From the NCBI GenBank assembly GCA_001953115.1, contig LSSL01007625.1, positions 1 through 33,465 on the forward strand: a stretch of 33,465 nt of DNA, read 5' to 3'. The stretch comes from Smittium mucronatum (Eukaryota; Kickxellomycota; Harpellomycetes; Harpellales; Legeriomycetaceae). Positions 10,115-23,700 of this stretch are shown piece after piece (positions within the stretch are counted from its first letter, which is position 1; the number at the start of each line of letters is the position of its first letter). The position numbers were made by a program, and so were the translations under genes. A model generated the notes under the pieces. It was not told the origin of the DNA and did no database searches. It saw only the letters and a program-made list of their open reading frames with translations.

Positions 10115-13100
10115 CCCACTAAAGTTCCTGAACACATTTAACCCTGTATAACTTAACTTGATTCCCGAGATTTTATGTAGAGCATCCACAAAATTTAAAA
10201 GATTTTTGGCAAACCTCTCATTTGCGGAATGAGTAACGGAAATATTGAAAAAAATGGAGTACGAAGGAGTGTATGAAAAACTTGAAAAACTTTTGAACCG
10301 TATGATTCATTATTTTTTTTACGTTGATGAGATTTTTTTTGTTTTATTTTAAGTATATGAGTGTAATATTGATCATAATAAAAAAACAGAATACCCCATT
10401 AATCTTCATGTTTAGTTTTAAAAGCAGATATTCTCAAGTCATCATTTTCTAGAAATATGTGAATCATAAATAAAAAAAAGAACAATACAATTACAAAAAA
10501 AGAAAAATTAGACGCTCCCAAATTATATCTTCGTTTTATGACCTACCGAATGGTTTGATACATGAGAATTATTGTCATTTATGGGGTGGGTTTATTATTA
10601 GATTTTTTTATAAAGAAAATCAGTTCATTACATTCTAAAAAAATGTAATTAGAGTATAAAAAACAGAATATATATCAGGTTTAAATAGAGATGCTAAATT
10701 TTAAGCGTCAGCAGAATATTATAAATTCTACAAATGATTATTTTGAAGATATTTCAGCATCAAAAAAGTAATAATTCAATAAAAAAAATTAGAAATTTGA
10801 GTTATATACTTTTCAAAAGACAAACCAATATATCCTTATAAACATCTTTTCAATATTTTTATATTGATTAGATCCACGGTTTTTGAAATTTCTAACAATT
10901 TCAATGAAATTAAATTTCAAAAATATCCTTAAGCAAACCAAAGTATGAAAAAAATACCGAAAAAAATTCTAATATTTCTTTATTAGTTTCCGGGTATGAA
11001 AGGAATAAAATCAGAGGTTTTGGTTTTAAATTTTTAACAAGAAAATATGCAAAAAAAGTTGAAAAGTGACAAGGAGTTATATTCAAATTAAAATACAATT
11101 ATAAAATTTGAATAAAAAAAGTAAATTTATTTTAATAAGATATAAAAAATTATAATTTTGGGATATCTAAAATATAAAAACTCTATAAGCAAAAAAATAA
11201 TTGTGCAATAAATGTTGAAATTTTATCGATAAAAAACCAAAAAAAAAAAAAATTCACATGCAAAAGATATATAAAAACGATCAATTTACTCTGAAATTGA
11301 GCAAGTTTTATATCATATGCCTTAAAAATTTCAATTTGAAAAAAAGAGAAAATATATGTTAAGCGTGAGAAATTTTCGAAATTTTCAAAAAAAAAATTCA
11401 GAATTCGAATGAATCTAAAAATATCTCAGCTTCAAACATAAATTCTTAAAAATAAAAACAACAAATTCATAATAAATCAACGAATTAAATGTTTAAAAAA
11501 ATTCAAATGCTTTAATTATGAAATTTAGAGGAAATTTCAGAGTTGGGTAACAATTATTGAGGCAGAAAATTCTTTTCACAGAAAATATTTAACCTCTTAT
11601 TTTTGTCTGTCCAAAATTTTAAAGAAAATGGAAATGATAGTTTCATATACATATTTTGACTATTTATAGACTATATGGGCTGCAGCTCTAAATAAGTAGC
11701 ATATTTTTTAAAATATTTGGCAGATTATTAATGAGAGAAAACTATATATTGTACTTAGTTACAGCGAAAATTCTTAAAAATTATTTTTTATCCTATAAAA
11801 GAGAAATTTATTTATAAAAAAGAACTGTGTTGCTCTAAAAGGCATTCAAATCTCTAATTGTGATATTAGAAAAATGAAAATGCCTTTATATTTTTTTCAA
11901 TAAAAACTAATAAATTTTATTTAACAAATTCATTGAACAATTTTAATTCGATAATTAGCTAGTAAAAGTGATATAAAACAAAATTCTCTCAAAATTAGGA
12001 TTCCCCTATTTGTTAAAAAAAATAATATACTAAATATGGAATTTTTTTTAAGACTTCAAATCAGATTTACGTTCTTTTAAGATATTAAATTTATTATTTC
12101 CCAATTTTACTCCTCCTTTTGAAAGAAGAAATAAAACCCTATACTTTTGTTTAATACTGCTTAAAAAATGTAAAAGATGGTCATATTGGTATTATTTTTA
12201 TATCTTAGAGCTATTTAAGCCCCATTTTAATGCAATAAAACCATTATTTTATTTAAAAATACTTTCATTAAAGCTATATCAAACGATTGATAAAATCAAG
12301 ATAAAATTTTTAAAGGTAATAATATAAATTTAAAAAAGCATTTCAAAAAAGTCATAAATTCCTAAAATGAAAAAAATAAGACAAAAATATTTATTTATAG
12401 ATATTTAGGAGTTAATTATCCAACAAAAATTTTTTTTTGAACTGTCGAATCTTATAACCCCTCAATCTTCCATAATTCATTTAAAACTGATTCTCCTTCA
12501 GATAAATTTGACAAATAGAGATTCAAAAGATTCAAACACAAGTAAAACCTCATTAAAGGCAAAATAAAATGAAAAAAACTATTTTTAAGACAAAAAAATT
12601 ACAATTATAAAGTTTTAGTCAGCAATAAGAAAAAATTAATTGATATCAGAGCTCCTTTATATGGATTTAATAAAAAGATGCTATTAATAATACAATGAAA
12701 CGAATATTTTTTTATATAAAAAAACCAAGAAAAATTTAGAATGATTATAGATGATTTTAAAGTGTGTTTTTTTATTAAAAAAATCATTTAGTTGAAAATT
12801 CTGATCAATTAAACGCATTGAAAGTGAATTTTTTTTTTATGAATAATATCTTGTTTATAAGCTTGATATTTGAAGAATTTATAATTTAAAGTTTCGTATA
12901 AAAATATATAGTAAATAGCAGCTCCATTAACAGTATTCAAAATTTTGTAAATATTCTCGTTTATTTTTTTGCAATCGGATAGTTTTTTTTATAGAATTAT
13001 TTGAATAATATATAGAAATAAATAAACAATTTATAAGTGCTATACTAACCTAAACATAAATAATTTATATTTTAAATGTTAAAGGTTTCTTATTAAAATA

Positions 13101-16100
13101 AATATCTTTAATTTACTCCCAATTTTTTTTATTTGATTGAAAGGAATTTTATAGGAGCAAAGGAAAATTTATCTTAAAAAAAGCCATATTATTTTGCACC
13201 CATAATAAATTCGGATTTTTTATTGTAATATATAAGATATTTTCCCGATCATTTTCTTCCATTTTTTTTAATGGGTATAATCATAAAGAATTGAGAAAGC
13301 CTAATATTTTAATTAAATGATGGACTAACTTATGCGTAAGTATAAAAAAAACCACCCATAATATGTTTTTTCAATTACCTGTCCACTCCAATTAACCTAA
13401 TGGCTATTTGTTCTATTTTTTGGCCATTATAACTAAAATTTAATCTTTAAAACCCGGTTGAAATCACTTTAAAAAATCATTTTGTAAATTCGATTCTAAT
13501 TTCAGGAAATAATTTAAAGATATTTCAAAAGACTTTTTGAATATTTTAATAGCCAGGAAAGTTTAATGATGGTACGCAGCTAAATAAAATTTACCGAAAA
13601 TTATGGTCAAATAAAACATAATTTGAAGCTAATAACCTTTATCAATGTTATTTAAAAAAACCTCTTTTAACTTTATAGCTCAAAAAAATTATTTTTATTC
13701 GAGTTTCTAGTACCTTCGATTTAAAACCAAAATATTACCATCAATTTTTAATATTTTTGATAAAAGTTAAGCCATTTTAAAAAAATTTATAGCGATAATA
13801 AGTATAAATCTTCAAAAAAAAAAATTACTCTTTTGTGCCATAAAGTTTTTATTTTACACTAAAGGAAACGCTGCATCATATATCCCTTTACCAAGCTGTA
13901 AAATGACTTTGATATAAAATTTCACTTAGAATTGAAAATATCTCCAGTAATTAAAGATTATCTTCAAATATTTACATATTTAGGTAAATTATAAATATTA
14001 ATATTTTTTCTTAGTACCGCCTTGCGTTTTTCCATATTTTAATTCATTATGAACTAAATTTTATATTTAAAAATACATCACATTATGTTTCAAATAATTT
14101 TGAGATATCAAAAATAAATAATTCACTCCTATATGTTCATATGAATAGTTTTGGAATTAAGATCCTATTAAATTTAATGGTTCTTATATAGTTTAAAGGG
14201 ATTAGGGAAAAAATAATTTTAAAAGTTAAAATAATCAAGGAAGATTTCATTAAAGTTTATTTTTATTTATCAAGGTTAAAATTTTTTAATTTAAATAAGA
14301 CATACTACAATTTAAATTTAAATCAGGCTTGTATTCTTTATGAATCTTCTAAAATAACATTCTTTTATTTTTATAAAAAAAAATTTACCTACTTTTGCTG
14401 GAAAATTGTGATTATGAACATTATTTTCATTTTTCATAAAACTGAAAACCGAAAAATGTAATCCAAAAAAAATTTAATGGGTTATTTTTAGAGAATATGA
14501 ATACATATTCTTTACATTTTTTAATCATATATTTCAGATTTTTGAAAGAAAAGTTTATATATTTTCCCTTATTTGCTCTATTTTCTTTATACTAATCTGT
14601 TAATCTGTTAATCCAACAATAAATACATGCTTTTTTTCGGTACATATTTGTGAAGCTTACAGCCTATTTTCTCAGAAATATTTTAAAAAAATGATTATCA
14701 AATGATTTTACCTAATTATAGTGAATATAATCATTCTTATTTTGATATTAATATTTTTGAAATGCCAAAAAAATCGAGAATCAAAACCCTCTTCTAAACA
14801 ATTTATTATTTATTATTATTATATTTAACTTTTTGAGGGAATTTAAGATATATGAACTGAATATAGTGAAGCTTTAATTTGAATTCTGAAGTCTTATTAA
14901 ATAAAATCGCGATTTTCTTAATGATATCATCCACCCTTAAAATCATTTTCCACATTATCACAAAAAATTATCGTAATACTCCGAATAAACTTTAATTTGG
15001 CATGAGCTGGATTCTTCAAATATGATGTTTAATATCTCAAATATAATATAAAATATGTGGTAAATAAAATTTGTCATTTTATTGGAAACTTGATAGAATA
15101 AATTTACCAATACCATGAATTTTTCGAATAAAATGCTCAATTTAAAAAAAAACTTAACTGAAAATTCATCCAGATTATTTTTTGAAAAATTTAACACGAT
15201 TTTTTTTTTTTTTTAAATTTTTTCTGAAAAACACATATATAGCTGGTGATAATATTTTTTAGTATCTCATATGTAACAGAAATAAAATTCTGTGTAAATT
15301 CAGTGAAAAATAAGGCTATTATTAGATATTCCTCTCAAATTAGTCTAAAAGTAGAATCTATATGAAGGAATTTCGAAAATTATAAAAATTTAATGGATTT
15401 ATTGAATTAATAATAAATCAATATCGGTTTATATTTTAAAAATAATCCAATGTATAGATATGCTTTAATATGGCTTTATAAGCACTTTTTTTCAAAATAA
15501 GTGCTTTCACTAAACCATTATTGTCAGTTATAGTTCGAATGTTTCTACCTTCGATATATATCTCATACGTATAATTTATTACCTTCTTATTCTAATTTTA
15601 TTTTAACACTTTTTTTTTTAATATCGATTCTATGTAAATCCATTAGAGTTTCTTTTTCATTACTATTATTATATAGATTACAGTTTCGAACTTTTTTTTG
15701 ATAGAATACACCCCTAAATCTTCTGAGATACTCTTTTAGTTTTTAAATCTAATTCTATACCATGAGAAACTGTATATCTATAAAAATTGATTTTTTTAGT
15801 ATAGTTTATTCTTCATTTACCCTTACTTTCTCCATGATAGGTATTAGATACAGTGATACACTCGTTAATTTATAAAAAAACGTGAAAAATATCTGGGATA
15901 TTTATATTTTTGTATTATACGGTTTATTACTTCCATCGGTTTTTTTATTCATTAAAAAAATCATATCTCATAATTTTTTTTGGTATTTTATTTATAATAT
16001 ATTAATTTAATGATTTTTTGAAATTAAAAACTGTAAATGTTACTCGTAAAAATACATCATAATATTTATAACACTACTTAATTATATTATTGGGGGTTTT

Positions 16101-17130
16101 TTTGATAAAAAAAACTTACTATTATCCAATATGCCTCAAAATAATTACTAATTTGTTTTACTGACCAATTTTTTATGCCACTTTAAAAAATTCGTTATAT
16201 AATCATTTTATAAATTCATGCAAATTTCACTGAATATACTCAATATAGAAAATAAAACAAAATCATTGAAAAATGATCTTGTATTTTACAAAAAAAATCT
16301 TAGATTTATTACAGATAAAAAATAATATGATTTGGTTTAAAATGAAGATTCTTGCATTCGAATAAAAAGACTTGGAAATTAATAAAACGTCTTATAAATT
16401 ACGAAAGAGTTCCCGTTTAATAATTAAACGAATTAAAATGTGGGTTTATTTAAAAGAAAATATATTAAAATAGTTTTCGAGGATTCGAAACTTTTATCCA
16501 ACGGATTAGAAACCATCATTAAAAAGTAATGATAAATTATGACTTTTTCCAAAGACACTTATAATTTGTTTTTAAATTAAAGAATTGGGTTGAAGATTAT
16601 AAAATATTATATAAAAAATTTAACGTTATACCCAAACTTTTATGAAAATTAAAATATTAATTAAAATTCTAAATTTTATTTCGCCTTTAATATAACACTT
16701 TATTTTAACGAATATAAAAATTTTAAAAGAAATCAGTCCATTAAATATTTAGACTTATATTTACGAGTTTTGAGATAAAATTTAAATTAATTAATTTTAA
16801 TCTCAACCATAACTCAAAAGACGATTAAATCGTGGAATAAAAGGTAAAAAAAAAGTAGAAAGATAATCAATATAGTTATTTTGTTTATTTCAAAGATAAT
16901 AAGAAAAATTTAAATTTAAATAAATTTTCTTTCGAGCCAATCACTTTGACATATAGTAATCTGAATTTGTAATTACTTGATAAAAATTCTTTTTTCACAA
17001 TTTTATCCCTTGGATTTAATATATATCCCCTATCAAATCCATTTACAGTTTTAGTTATTGCGTCGAAGCTAGTTTCTTAAAAATAAACTCAAAATTAGGA
17101 GGAAGTTTTCAAAAAAATAAAAAATACTAA
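10115..17130. other. Gene desert of extreme A+T content
   Basis: About 7 kb with almost continuous A/T, dense stops in all frames, and no open frame above 80 codons. No copy of the retroposon or of the TTAA elements is visible, nor any tandem satellite. A short perfect inverted repeat occurs at 15481-15505 (AGCACTT arms, eleven-base loop). Together with 17131-18888 this is the longest uninterrupted desert in the window. An A+T-rich isochore, a heterochromatic or centromeric block, or a replication origin zone are all possible; nothing here decides between them. Confidence 0.6.
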
Positions 17131-17343
17131 CACCCAAAGCCAAATATTACATTCCATTTTTTCAGAATAATGGAAACTAGACCCTATCTAATGGGATTTA
17201 TTGTTTCAATTTAATTTATTAGAATGGAAATTATGCAGGCGATTAACATGTGGAAAGCATTCAAGATCAAAACATTACCAGTTACTCATAATTTGCTCTT
17301 GCAAAAGGGAATATTTTCCAATTTTTCATGTCTTTCTTTTTAA
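17131..17343 (+). pseudogene. Coding-like island with one in-frame stop
   Basis: In a desert where stops are dense, one frame runs 70 codons from 17131 to TAA at 17341-17343, with a single internal TAA at 17212-17214. It includes two same-frame ATGs (17170 and 17224). The part after the internal stop reads MEIMQAINMWKAFKIKTLPV and continues for 19 residues. A TACTAAC sequence at 17125-17131 and TTTTTTCAG at 17157-17165 resemble a branch point and 3' splice site. I do not recognise a family; a decayed gene or transposon fragment is the simplest reading. Confidence 0.2.
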
Positions 17344-18106
17344 TAAGCCAAAAATATATACCGTAATTATCTGAAAATGAAAATATAGAAAAAAAATCTT
17401 CTTTTTAAATAAATATTTTCCTTTAAAAAAATTGATCAAAATAAAAATCTTAAATGCTAATAAACCGATATAAATACAGAAACACTCAAAAATGGTTAGC
17501 ATTTATTCATCTTTAAAATCAGAAATAAATTGATGGAATTAAAGAAATGAGATTCTCTAAAGGATCAGACGTTTTCATACTAAGCTTTTACTACTTTCCT
17601 AATTTAGAAATACAGAAATAAGAAAAAATATTGGTTAAACTGAAGATAAAATTAAAAAAAGAGGTCATATATTGTCAAAATACTGAGGATTTATAAGGAT
17701 AAGTATATTTTTTCCATTTATTTTAGTTTGATGACGATCAAAATTATTTTTCCAATAGTTTACACAGCAAAAAAAAGTCTGGTCTTCAAAATAATCTCCT
17801 AAATATCACCAAAAAAGTCAATGGCCGCCATTTTTAACGTTCTGCTAATAGATTTATCGCTGAAATTGAGCATGACTGATCTATTTTTTTTTTATAAGGT
17901 CTAATCAGATAATTTAGACAATAAATTTAATTAAAACAAATAGCAGAAATTTCTACACAAAGATTGGCTTATTAAAACCCATAATGGGCATATTTCCTTT
18001 CTTTCTATAGAGGTCTCGCAGTTTTTAACACAATTAACACCAAGGTACTAGTTTTTTTATACTCTACACTGATTGTATCAATAATAGAAATTAATTAGCA
18101 ATCATG

Positions 18107-18250
18107 TCATACATCCCGTTTTTTGTGTAGAACCAAAATAGTATCGATACCTTTATATTCTTTCAAAGATTCAGTACTCTCTTTGCCACATTTTTTTATA
18201 ATTTCCTCGTCTGGCGACTTCAAAGCTGCAGACTCGCTCCAATTCACCAT
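18107..18250 (-). other. 47-codon frame in a less A+T-rich island
   Basis: An ATG-started minus-strand frame reads MVNWSESAALKSPDEEIIKK and continues for 27 residues, rich in lysine and glutamate, to TGA. The first 80 bases are markedly less A+T-rich than the surroundings. It could be a small protein, the first exon of a lost gene (a weak GTATCG donor lies near 18150), or chance. No family is recognised. Confidence 0.18.
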
Positions 18251-18888
18251 TTTCAAGTTTTGCGCGCGTTTTTTTGGAAGTTAAAGATGGTAATAACAGT
18301 AAATATTTTACTATTGTTTGTATATATGGGCTTTTAGTGATAATTTTCAAGATTTGGAACATCATTTTAAACTGTCTGCAAAATTTTTTTATTAAATATA
18401 AAAAAAAAATTCGTAAAATTTGGTTTTAGGTTTCATATATAGTAGTATTATGAGGTAAAAAATGTTTGATAGAGCCGTATAAATAGTTTCTTAATGAATA
18501 CGCACTTTTCATCCATCGTATAGGATATACTTGTTGTTGAAAGTATGCTAAATAGATAAGAAAAGCTTGGGGATTTTTTTTCTAATTTTGGTGATATTTC
18601 TTTACTATAACAGCAAGTTTTATTCTATTGGCATATTATTTCCTTTTATCTTTAAATAATAAAATTTTCACACTTTTTCAATAGGAAATTTGTTCTAGCA
18701 ACATTAAATTTTAATTAATAAATATATATATAATTTTTCTTTTCGGAAAGCTTCCAAATTAGTGCAGTAAAGAAATATTATAGGGAAGTGTCTATCCCAA
18801 GGAGAATCTCCTAAATACATTTTTCACCACATTTTTTGATGTTTTTCAGATGAAATTACCAACTTGGCATTTTGATGCACGTGAAAGC
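18251..18888. other. Intergenic spacer
   Basis: A+T-rich sequence between the 18107-18250 island and the retroposon copy. No gene or known element is supported. Confidence 0.5.
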
Positions 18889-19521
18889 TTTTTTCATCAC
18901 GGAATTCTAATAGAGATAAATCTAGTAAAAACTGTGAAAAGCCAGTAGTAAAAAAAATGTGCAAGGGTAGAAAAGAATGATATCCTCAGAGCCAATAGAT
19001 TCTTCAGTAGGTCTGCCGGCTGAATAGTTAGGGGAATTCGTGGTCATATGTGCCAACCGATATACTCCACCCGACATCGCTTCAAATAGGATGCATAGAT
19101 GAGGTTGCATAAGTCATGAATTAAGTCTGACATCAATGCACACAAACTCGCTGAGATATTTGAGCTCTTCTTTGGGGCCTACTTCTAACAGGGCTAATAA
19201 AAATTGTAGTCACCTTAATGTAAATAAATCTTTTTGCCACGAATTTCATACAAATAGCTGCTAAATTCTGGATCATTGTTTCGATGACAGAGTGTGAGCA
19301 GTTCATGCAAACAGCAAACCAGACTGTACAGATTCAGATTCAGATTCGATTCATCTTATTCTACTTTTGATTTGTCTTGATTCCTTCGCTGAGAAATCAT
19401 CGAGACGCTGACACTACTCCCATATTAACGTAGAGAAGCACCAGTGGAATTTTAATGTGATCACATATCTTTGCATCAGTTGAACCCCTAAACCACGGCA
19501 ACGCATCTCATATCTATAAGA
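18889..19521 (-). mobile_element. SINE-like retroposon, copy 3 (older, diverged)
   Basis: Homology to the other copies is patchy but in the same order. On the minus strand it runs from a TTATAGATATGAGATGCG start through GCCGTGGTTTAGGGGTT (19500-19484), the TGTTAGAAGTAGGC core (19190-19177), GTTGGCACATATGACC, and AGAATTCCGTGATG with six A residues (18894-18889). It lies in the same orientation as copies 2 and 4 but has accumulated many more changes, so it is probably older or from a different subfamily. Confidence 0.6.
19329..19347. repeat. (CAGATT)3 short tandem repeat
   Basis: Three CAGATT units within retroposon copy 3, absent at the corresponding place in the other copies. Confidence 0.7.
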
Positions 19522-19668
19522 TAAAAGTATAGGTATCCAAAAAAATAGAATGTCTTTGATCAATAGAAACAAATACTTTCTGTCTCTTTCAAATAAAACA
19601 GAAAACTAGAACTACTATTTAACAATTATTCCAGGGCTATAAGTATGTTACCAATTTACAAACTGGGA

Positions 19669-19808
19669 ATTTCGTATACTTTTTTAACAATAAATAGGAA
19701 GAATGAATATTTAACTTTTCTCAAGCTCAACTTTAAAAAATTCGCAATCTTCATTTCTCAAAGCCATTTTAATTATGTAAAATGTTAAAAAGAAAAAGTA
19801 TACGAAAT
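19669..19808. repeat. Inverted repeat with TTTCGTATACTTTTT arms
   Basis: The left arm (19669-19688) has ATTTCGTATACTTTTTTAAC. The right arm (19784-19808) is its reverse complement with a short insertion. The arms enclose about 95 bases. A relative of the left arm, with two changes in 21 bases, occurs at 31068-31088. This may be a palindromic miniature element. Confidence 0.5.
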
Positions 19809-20077
19809 GTTAGTATTAGAACGTATCATGGCACCCTTTTTTCCTCAAACGATTTATTATTTACATGTCCACCGATAAAAAATCCGCAGAAATGATTCAA
19901 CATTTTTGTTGCCAGTAGAATATTTCAATGCTATTATTTATATCCAATAGTACGTTACTTTTTGCCCTTCTTGTAATTTATTACTACTATTGGTTAATTT
20001 TTCATATTTGGCAAATGAATTCATTTGAATTATAGCAAATCAGAGTTAATAATAAATATTGGAGCTGAAAGAGTTAA
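19711..20077. mobile_element. Possible TTAA-flanked element (tentative)
   Basis: The right end is CAGAGTTAATAATAAATATTGGAGCTGAAAGAG next to TTAA (20074-20077), giving a terminus CTCTTTCAGCTCC related to those near UPF1. The best left partner is TTAA at 19711-19714 followed by CTTTTCTCAAGCTC. The pairing is imperfect, and the left end overlaps the inverted repeat above. The right terminus is credible; the pairing is inference. Confidence 0.25.
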
Positions 20078-20765
20078 AGATGTAGTAGTTTTTCTAATCC
20101 AGGAGGAGGTTTTAGTGCGGAAGGGATAAACAAAGATATGAGAAAAAGAAACTTTCAGGATATATTTGACTTCAGTCTGGATTTTCAAATAAAAACTGTT
20201 TGCTCTAAAATAGGGGAGCTTACAAAAAATCAAAATATGGTTTGAGGAACTGAATAAACAAAAGTAGTTAGTGGTTCATTTAATGACTGTATGCAAACAT
20301 AAGTAAGCCACTTGAATATGCATGAAGCTTTTTTTCTGAACTAAAGTGTTGAAAAAATAAAAAAAATGCCACCTGATTTGGTAAAGGAGCCAGTCTTAGA
20401 AGCGGAATGTGTGTCGAGTATTAACATACATTTTATGAATAGTTTTTGTTTATTGGGGGTTTAAAGGCTGCAATCTTTTTGATGAAAGCGTTGGTCGAAA
20501 AGTTAATATTGTTTGCTTGATGAAATTTGGAAAAAAGCTAATGATGTAAAAATGATGGCATTTTTTTCGTAGATTTTGAAAAAAAGTATTATTATAGTTT
20601 TAAAAGACCAATCTATACTGTGAATATTCGCGCTTCTAAAATAAGAGCTATTATAAAAAAAATTAACTCGACTAAAGAAAGTGAGTAAAAAGTGTAAATT
20701 AAAATATACTTGCACTATATATCGAATAAAGGATAAAACCAGTTTTTAAAAGATCTATTGATACC

Positions 20766-23700
20766 ATGGAAGACGAAGTAATAAACAGTAAAGGATCCGT
20801 TATAGATACAGATAACAGCGACGATGTATTTTTAGAAAATTTCTCCCAAATAGGCAAGCTTCTACCAACACTAATACCACTTTGATAATAATAGATGTGG
20901 TTTTGATATCTCTTTTTTCTTTCTTTTTCAAACAGACGAGCTTAACTTGCTCCCTTTAGATATTAAGGAGCAGATAGTTGAGTCATTTTGTGCTATAAGT
21001 ACAAAATATCAGGAGAGGGAGATGGAAGATGGTGCAGACCACAGTAATAATTTGAATTCCAAAAAGAAAACAAGCAGCTCTATATTCGTAGATACATTTT
21101 CAAGTTTTGAACAACTAAATTGGGTTCTTTCGACTTTGTGTTTGGGGTTTCTTTTGCCCCTGGAAAGTCATGAGACCATAAGAAAATCTGTTGAAATATA
21201 TCTAGACACTCTGTTTTTTCTGAAGGATGATACATCCAACTTTTACAACTCGATTCCAGCTGAAGAAAAGAAGCTAATTGGAAGGTATATGTTGGTTTAT
21301 TGCAATCGTTTATCGATTCTTTTCAATTCAAGGGAGATCTTTAGAGAAGACGAAAAAAAACATTTGAGCAAGTTTCAACAGCTGCTGGGACTAAAGTCTA
21401 ATCATAAACAGTTTGGGAACATAAGAAAATCAAAACAACCAACATCTGTGTTTTTGTACAAAACTGAGAAGGAAGCTGACAAAAAAAATTTTGAGTTTAC
21501 TGGAGGGAGTAAGCGAAAATCTTCTCAATATGATCTAAGTGCATCTATAGCTGCTATCAAAATCTCATCAGAAAATAAAAAGCACGTCTCAGACGAATTT
21601 CCAAAGAATAAAAAAGAATCTAAAAATGAGGGTAAGAGGTTAAGTTTGAATGTCGACCCTGCCTTAAACAGGTACTCACTAGAAAATGTAGACGATGATG
21701 ATGAAGTTTTGCTGGACAGGAAGTTTAGCCTGAGCAAAAAAAGGAACTCTGATTTTTTCAATAAAAACAAGAGCATTTTTTCCGAAAGCGGGGTAGGATA
21801 CTTTAATAGAGAAGAATATAATTACGACCATAAACTCGATCAGATCAAGAAGACGTTATCCAGCCAAGGTATTGACGAATATGTGTTTGGATTTAGACAA
21901 AATCGAAATAATTCCACTCGCAACAACAGCATAAATGATGGACAACGTGTGATGGATCGGTTCAGGATACACAGTAGAAAAAAATCAAGAAAGTTCTACA
22001 AGATAAACAAATTGGCTCTATCTAAATCTAACAAAAAAAGCCTATCAAGTCGAGTGGTCACTGGAGATTATGGCCGGAGGAGAAAATCATCAAGAATTTC
22101 ACGTTTAAGGTACTCCAGCCTCGATAATGGACGTATAAGTACTAGATTTTCTCTTGACAATTTTGAAATTAATATGTTTGAAAAACATTCATCTGAGGCT
22201 TTCCCTGGAAATGGTTCTAGTAAAACTTTGGAATCAAAAAAACAAGAGTCTTCACGAAAAATTTCCAATAGTTCTGGTGATAGTTATGAGAATGATCTAA
22301 AATTTGGAATGGAGAGCGGAACAAAATATGAGTTTGGGTTTCCTAGCGAAGAAAAAAGCTCTTTGGGAATTAGAAGAGGTTCATTGAAAAAGGAAAATAC
22401 ACGATCGTTCCTGTTTGACGTGAAGGGTTACCAAGATAATGATCGCGAAGAAATATTCACTGATATAATAAAGGGAAAAAATTTCCACAAGGAGACATTG
22501 TTCACAAGAGATAGTGTCCATGAAAAAGGTGTAGATTATAATTATATTGAATTGAGAAATTCTAGATTAAACAGCGTGCGAGATAGGTTAGAATTGTATA
22601 ACAACGAAAAAGATCCCAACTTTTCTAACGAAAAGATCAAAGACACAAATGTACTATGGGAGAAGCATATAAATCTTTTAAACGATGTTTTCCAATTCTT
22701 TTCCACTGCTCTGAGATCATTTAACTCTCATTGGGGTGAAGAAATTATTGGTGACCTGCAATTGATAATTCTTCGGATAGTAGACTTTATTCTTTCCCAG
22801 GGAGGCCTGGACCCAAAACGAAAAGAATGGGAGACCCATTATAAAAACATATTGGGGAGTCGAAAATGGAATAAAACATGGGCAAAATTAGGGGATGAGT
22901 TGGTTAAACCGGCTCTAAAAATATCTATCAATATATGGTTTTTATGCAAGCATTCAAAGAACGATAATATTCTCAGTTTTTATAACTCGCGCCTGATATA
23001 CTGGTTCCATCGACCAGAGGTTGTTGATTTATGGCTTCAGCTCTACGGTCAGGTCATCCTGCGACAGCTTAGGGCAGACTATGGTGAATTAGATTGCGTA
23101 GGAGTAGAGAAAATCAAAATGTCGACGTAAGTATATGGTTCACATAAATTTCCTCATAGATTACAGCAATTCCCGTTTTTTAAAAAAAAGAATAATCCTC
23201 AAACCTTTCTTTTATTTTTTGAACCCTATTAATGAAAACTTTCCTTAGTCCTAAATTTAAAATGGGGGTCGTATTATCTCGAGAGTCAGCTTATAAGATG
23301 TGGAAGTTTATATCAGGTAATACTTTTTTTATATAGAATTAATCCTATTTAATTATGAATAAAAAATACTTATTGGATTAATCATCGGATCTGTTTTATT
23401 ATAGGGCTCAGAATAAAGAAGGATACAGTAACGTTGAAAAGTTATATAATCTATTCGAATGTAAATAAATAGCAATAATTCTAATTATACTTTGTGAAAA
23501 TTAATGTTGATTTTTTTTAAATAATAGGCGGTGTCCCAAATAGTCAAGGTTATGGCATCTATAGGGAAAACTGAGAGTCAAGTAGATCACTTCAGAGTAA
23601 GAATAGTCTGTTTTTTGATATACATAAATTTTTTATAGATTGAGATTTATTAAATTGGATTTATTTATTTTAAAAGGAATTAAAATTTTTACAAGCATTA

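Larger units (their letters stand above)
19522..20765. other. Upstream region of the RalGAP beta-like gene
   Basis: About 1.2 kb with no recognised gene. It contains an inverted repeat (19669-19808) and a possible TTAA-flanked element (19711-20077). The last several hundred bases before 20766 presumably hold the promoter and 5' UTR, but no defined promoter motif could be supported. Confidence 0.45.

Noticed and set aside
15481..15550. GTTCGAAT near 15533 as a tRNA B box
   Set aside because: There is no A box at the right distance and the upstream AGCACTT inverted repeat does not fit a tRNA fold.
10115..18888. Mitochondrial or organellar insertion
   Set aside because: Despite the A+T richness, no rRNA, tRNA or respiratory-chain coding sequence can be seen.
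20947..23130. Treating the long frame from 20947 as a complete protein
   Set aside because: Its first codon is TTG directly after a CAG acceptor, and the frame ends at TAA inside a GTAAGT donor. It is an internal exon of the 13-exon gene.
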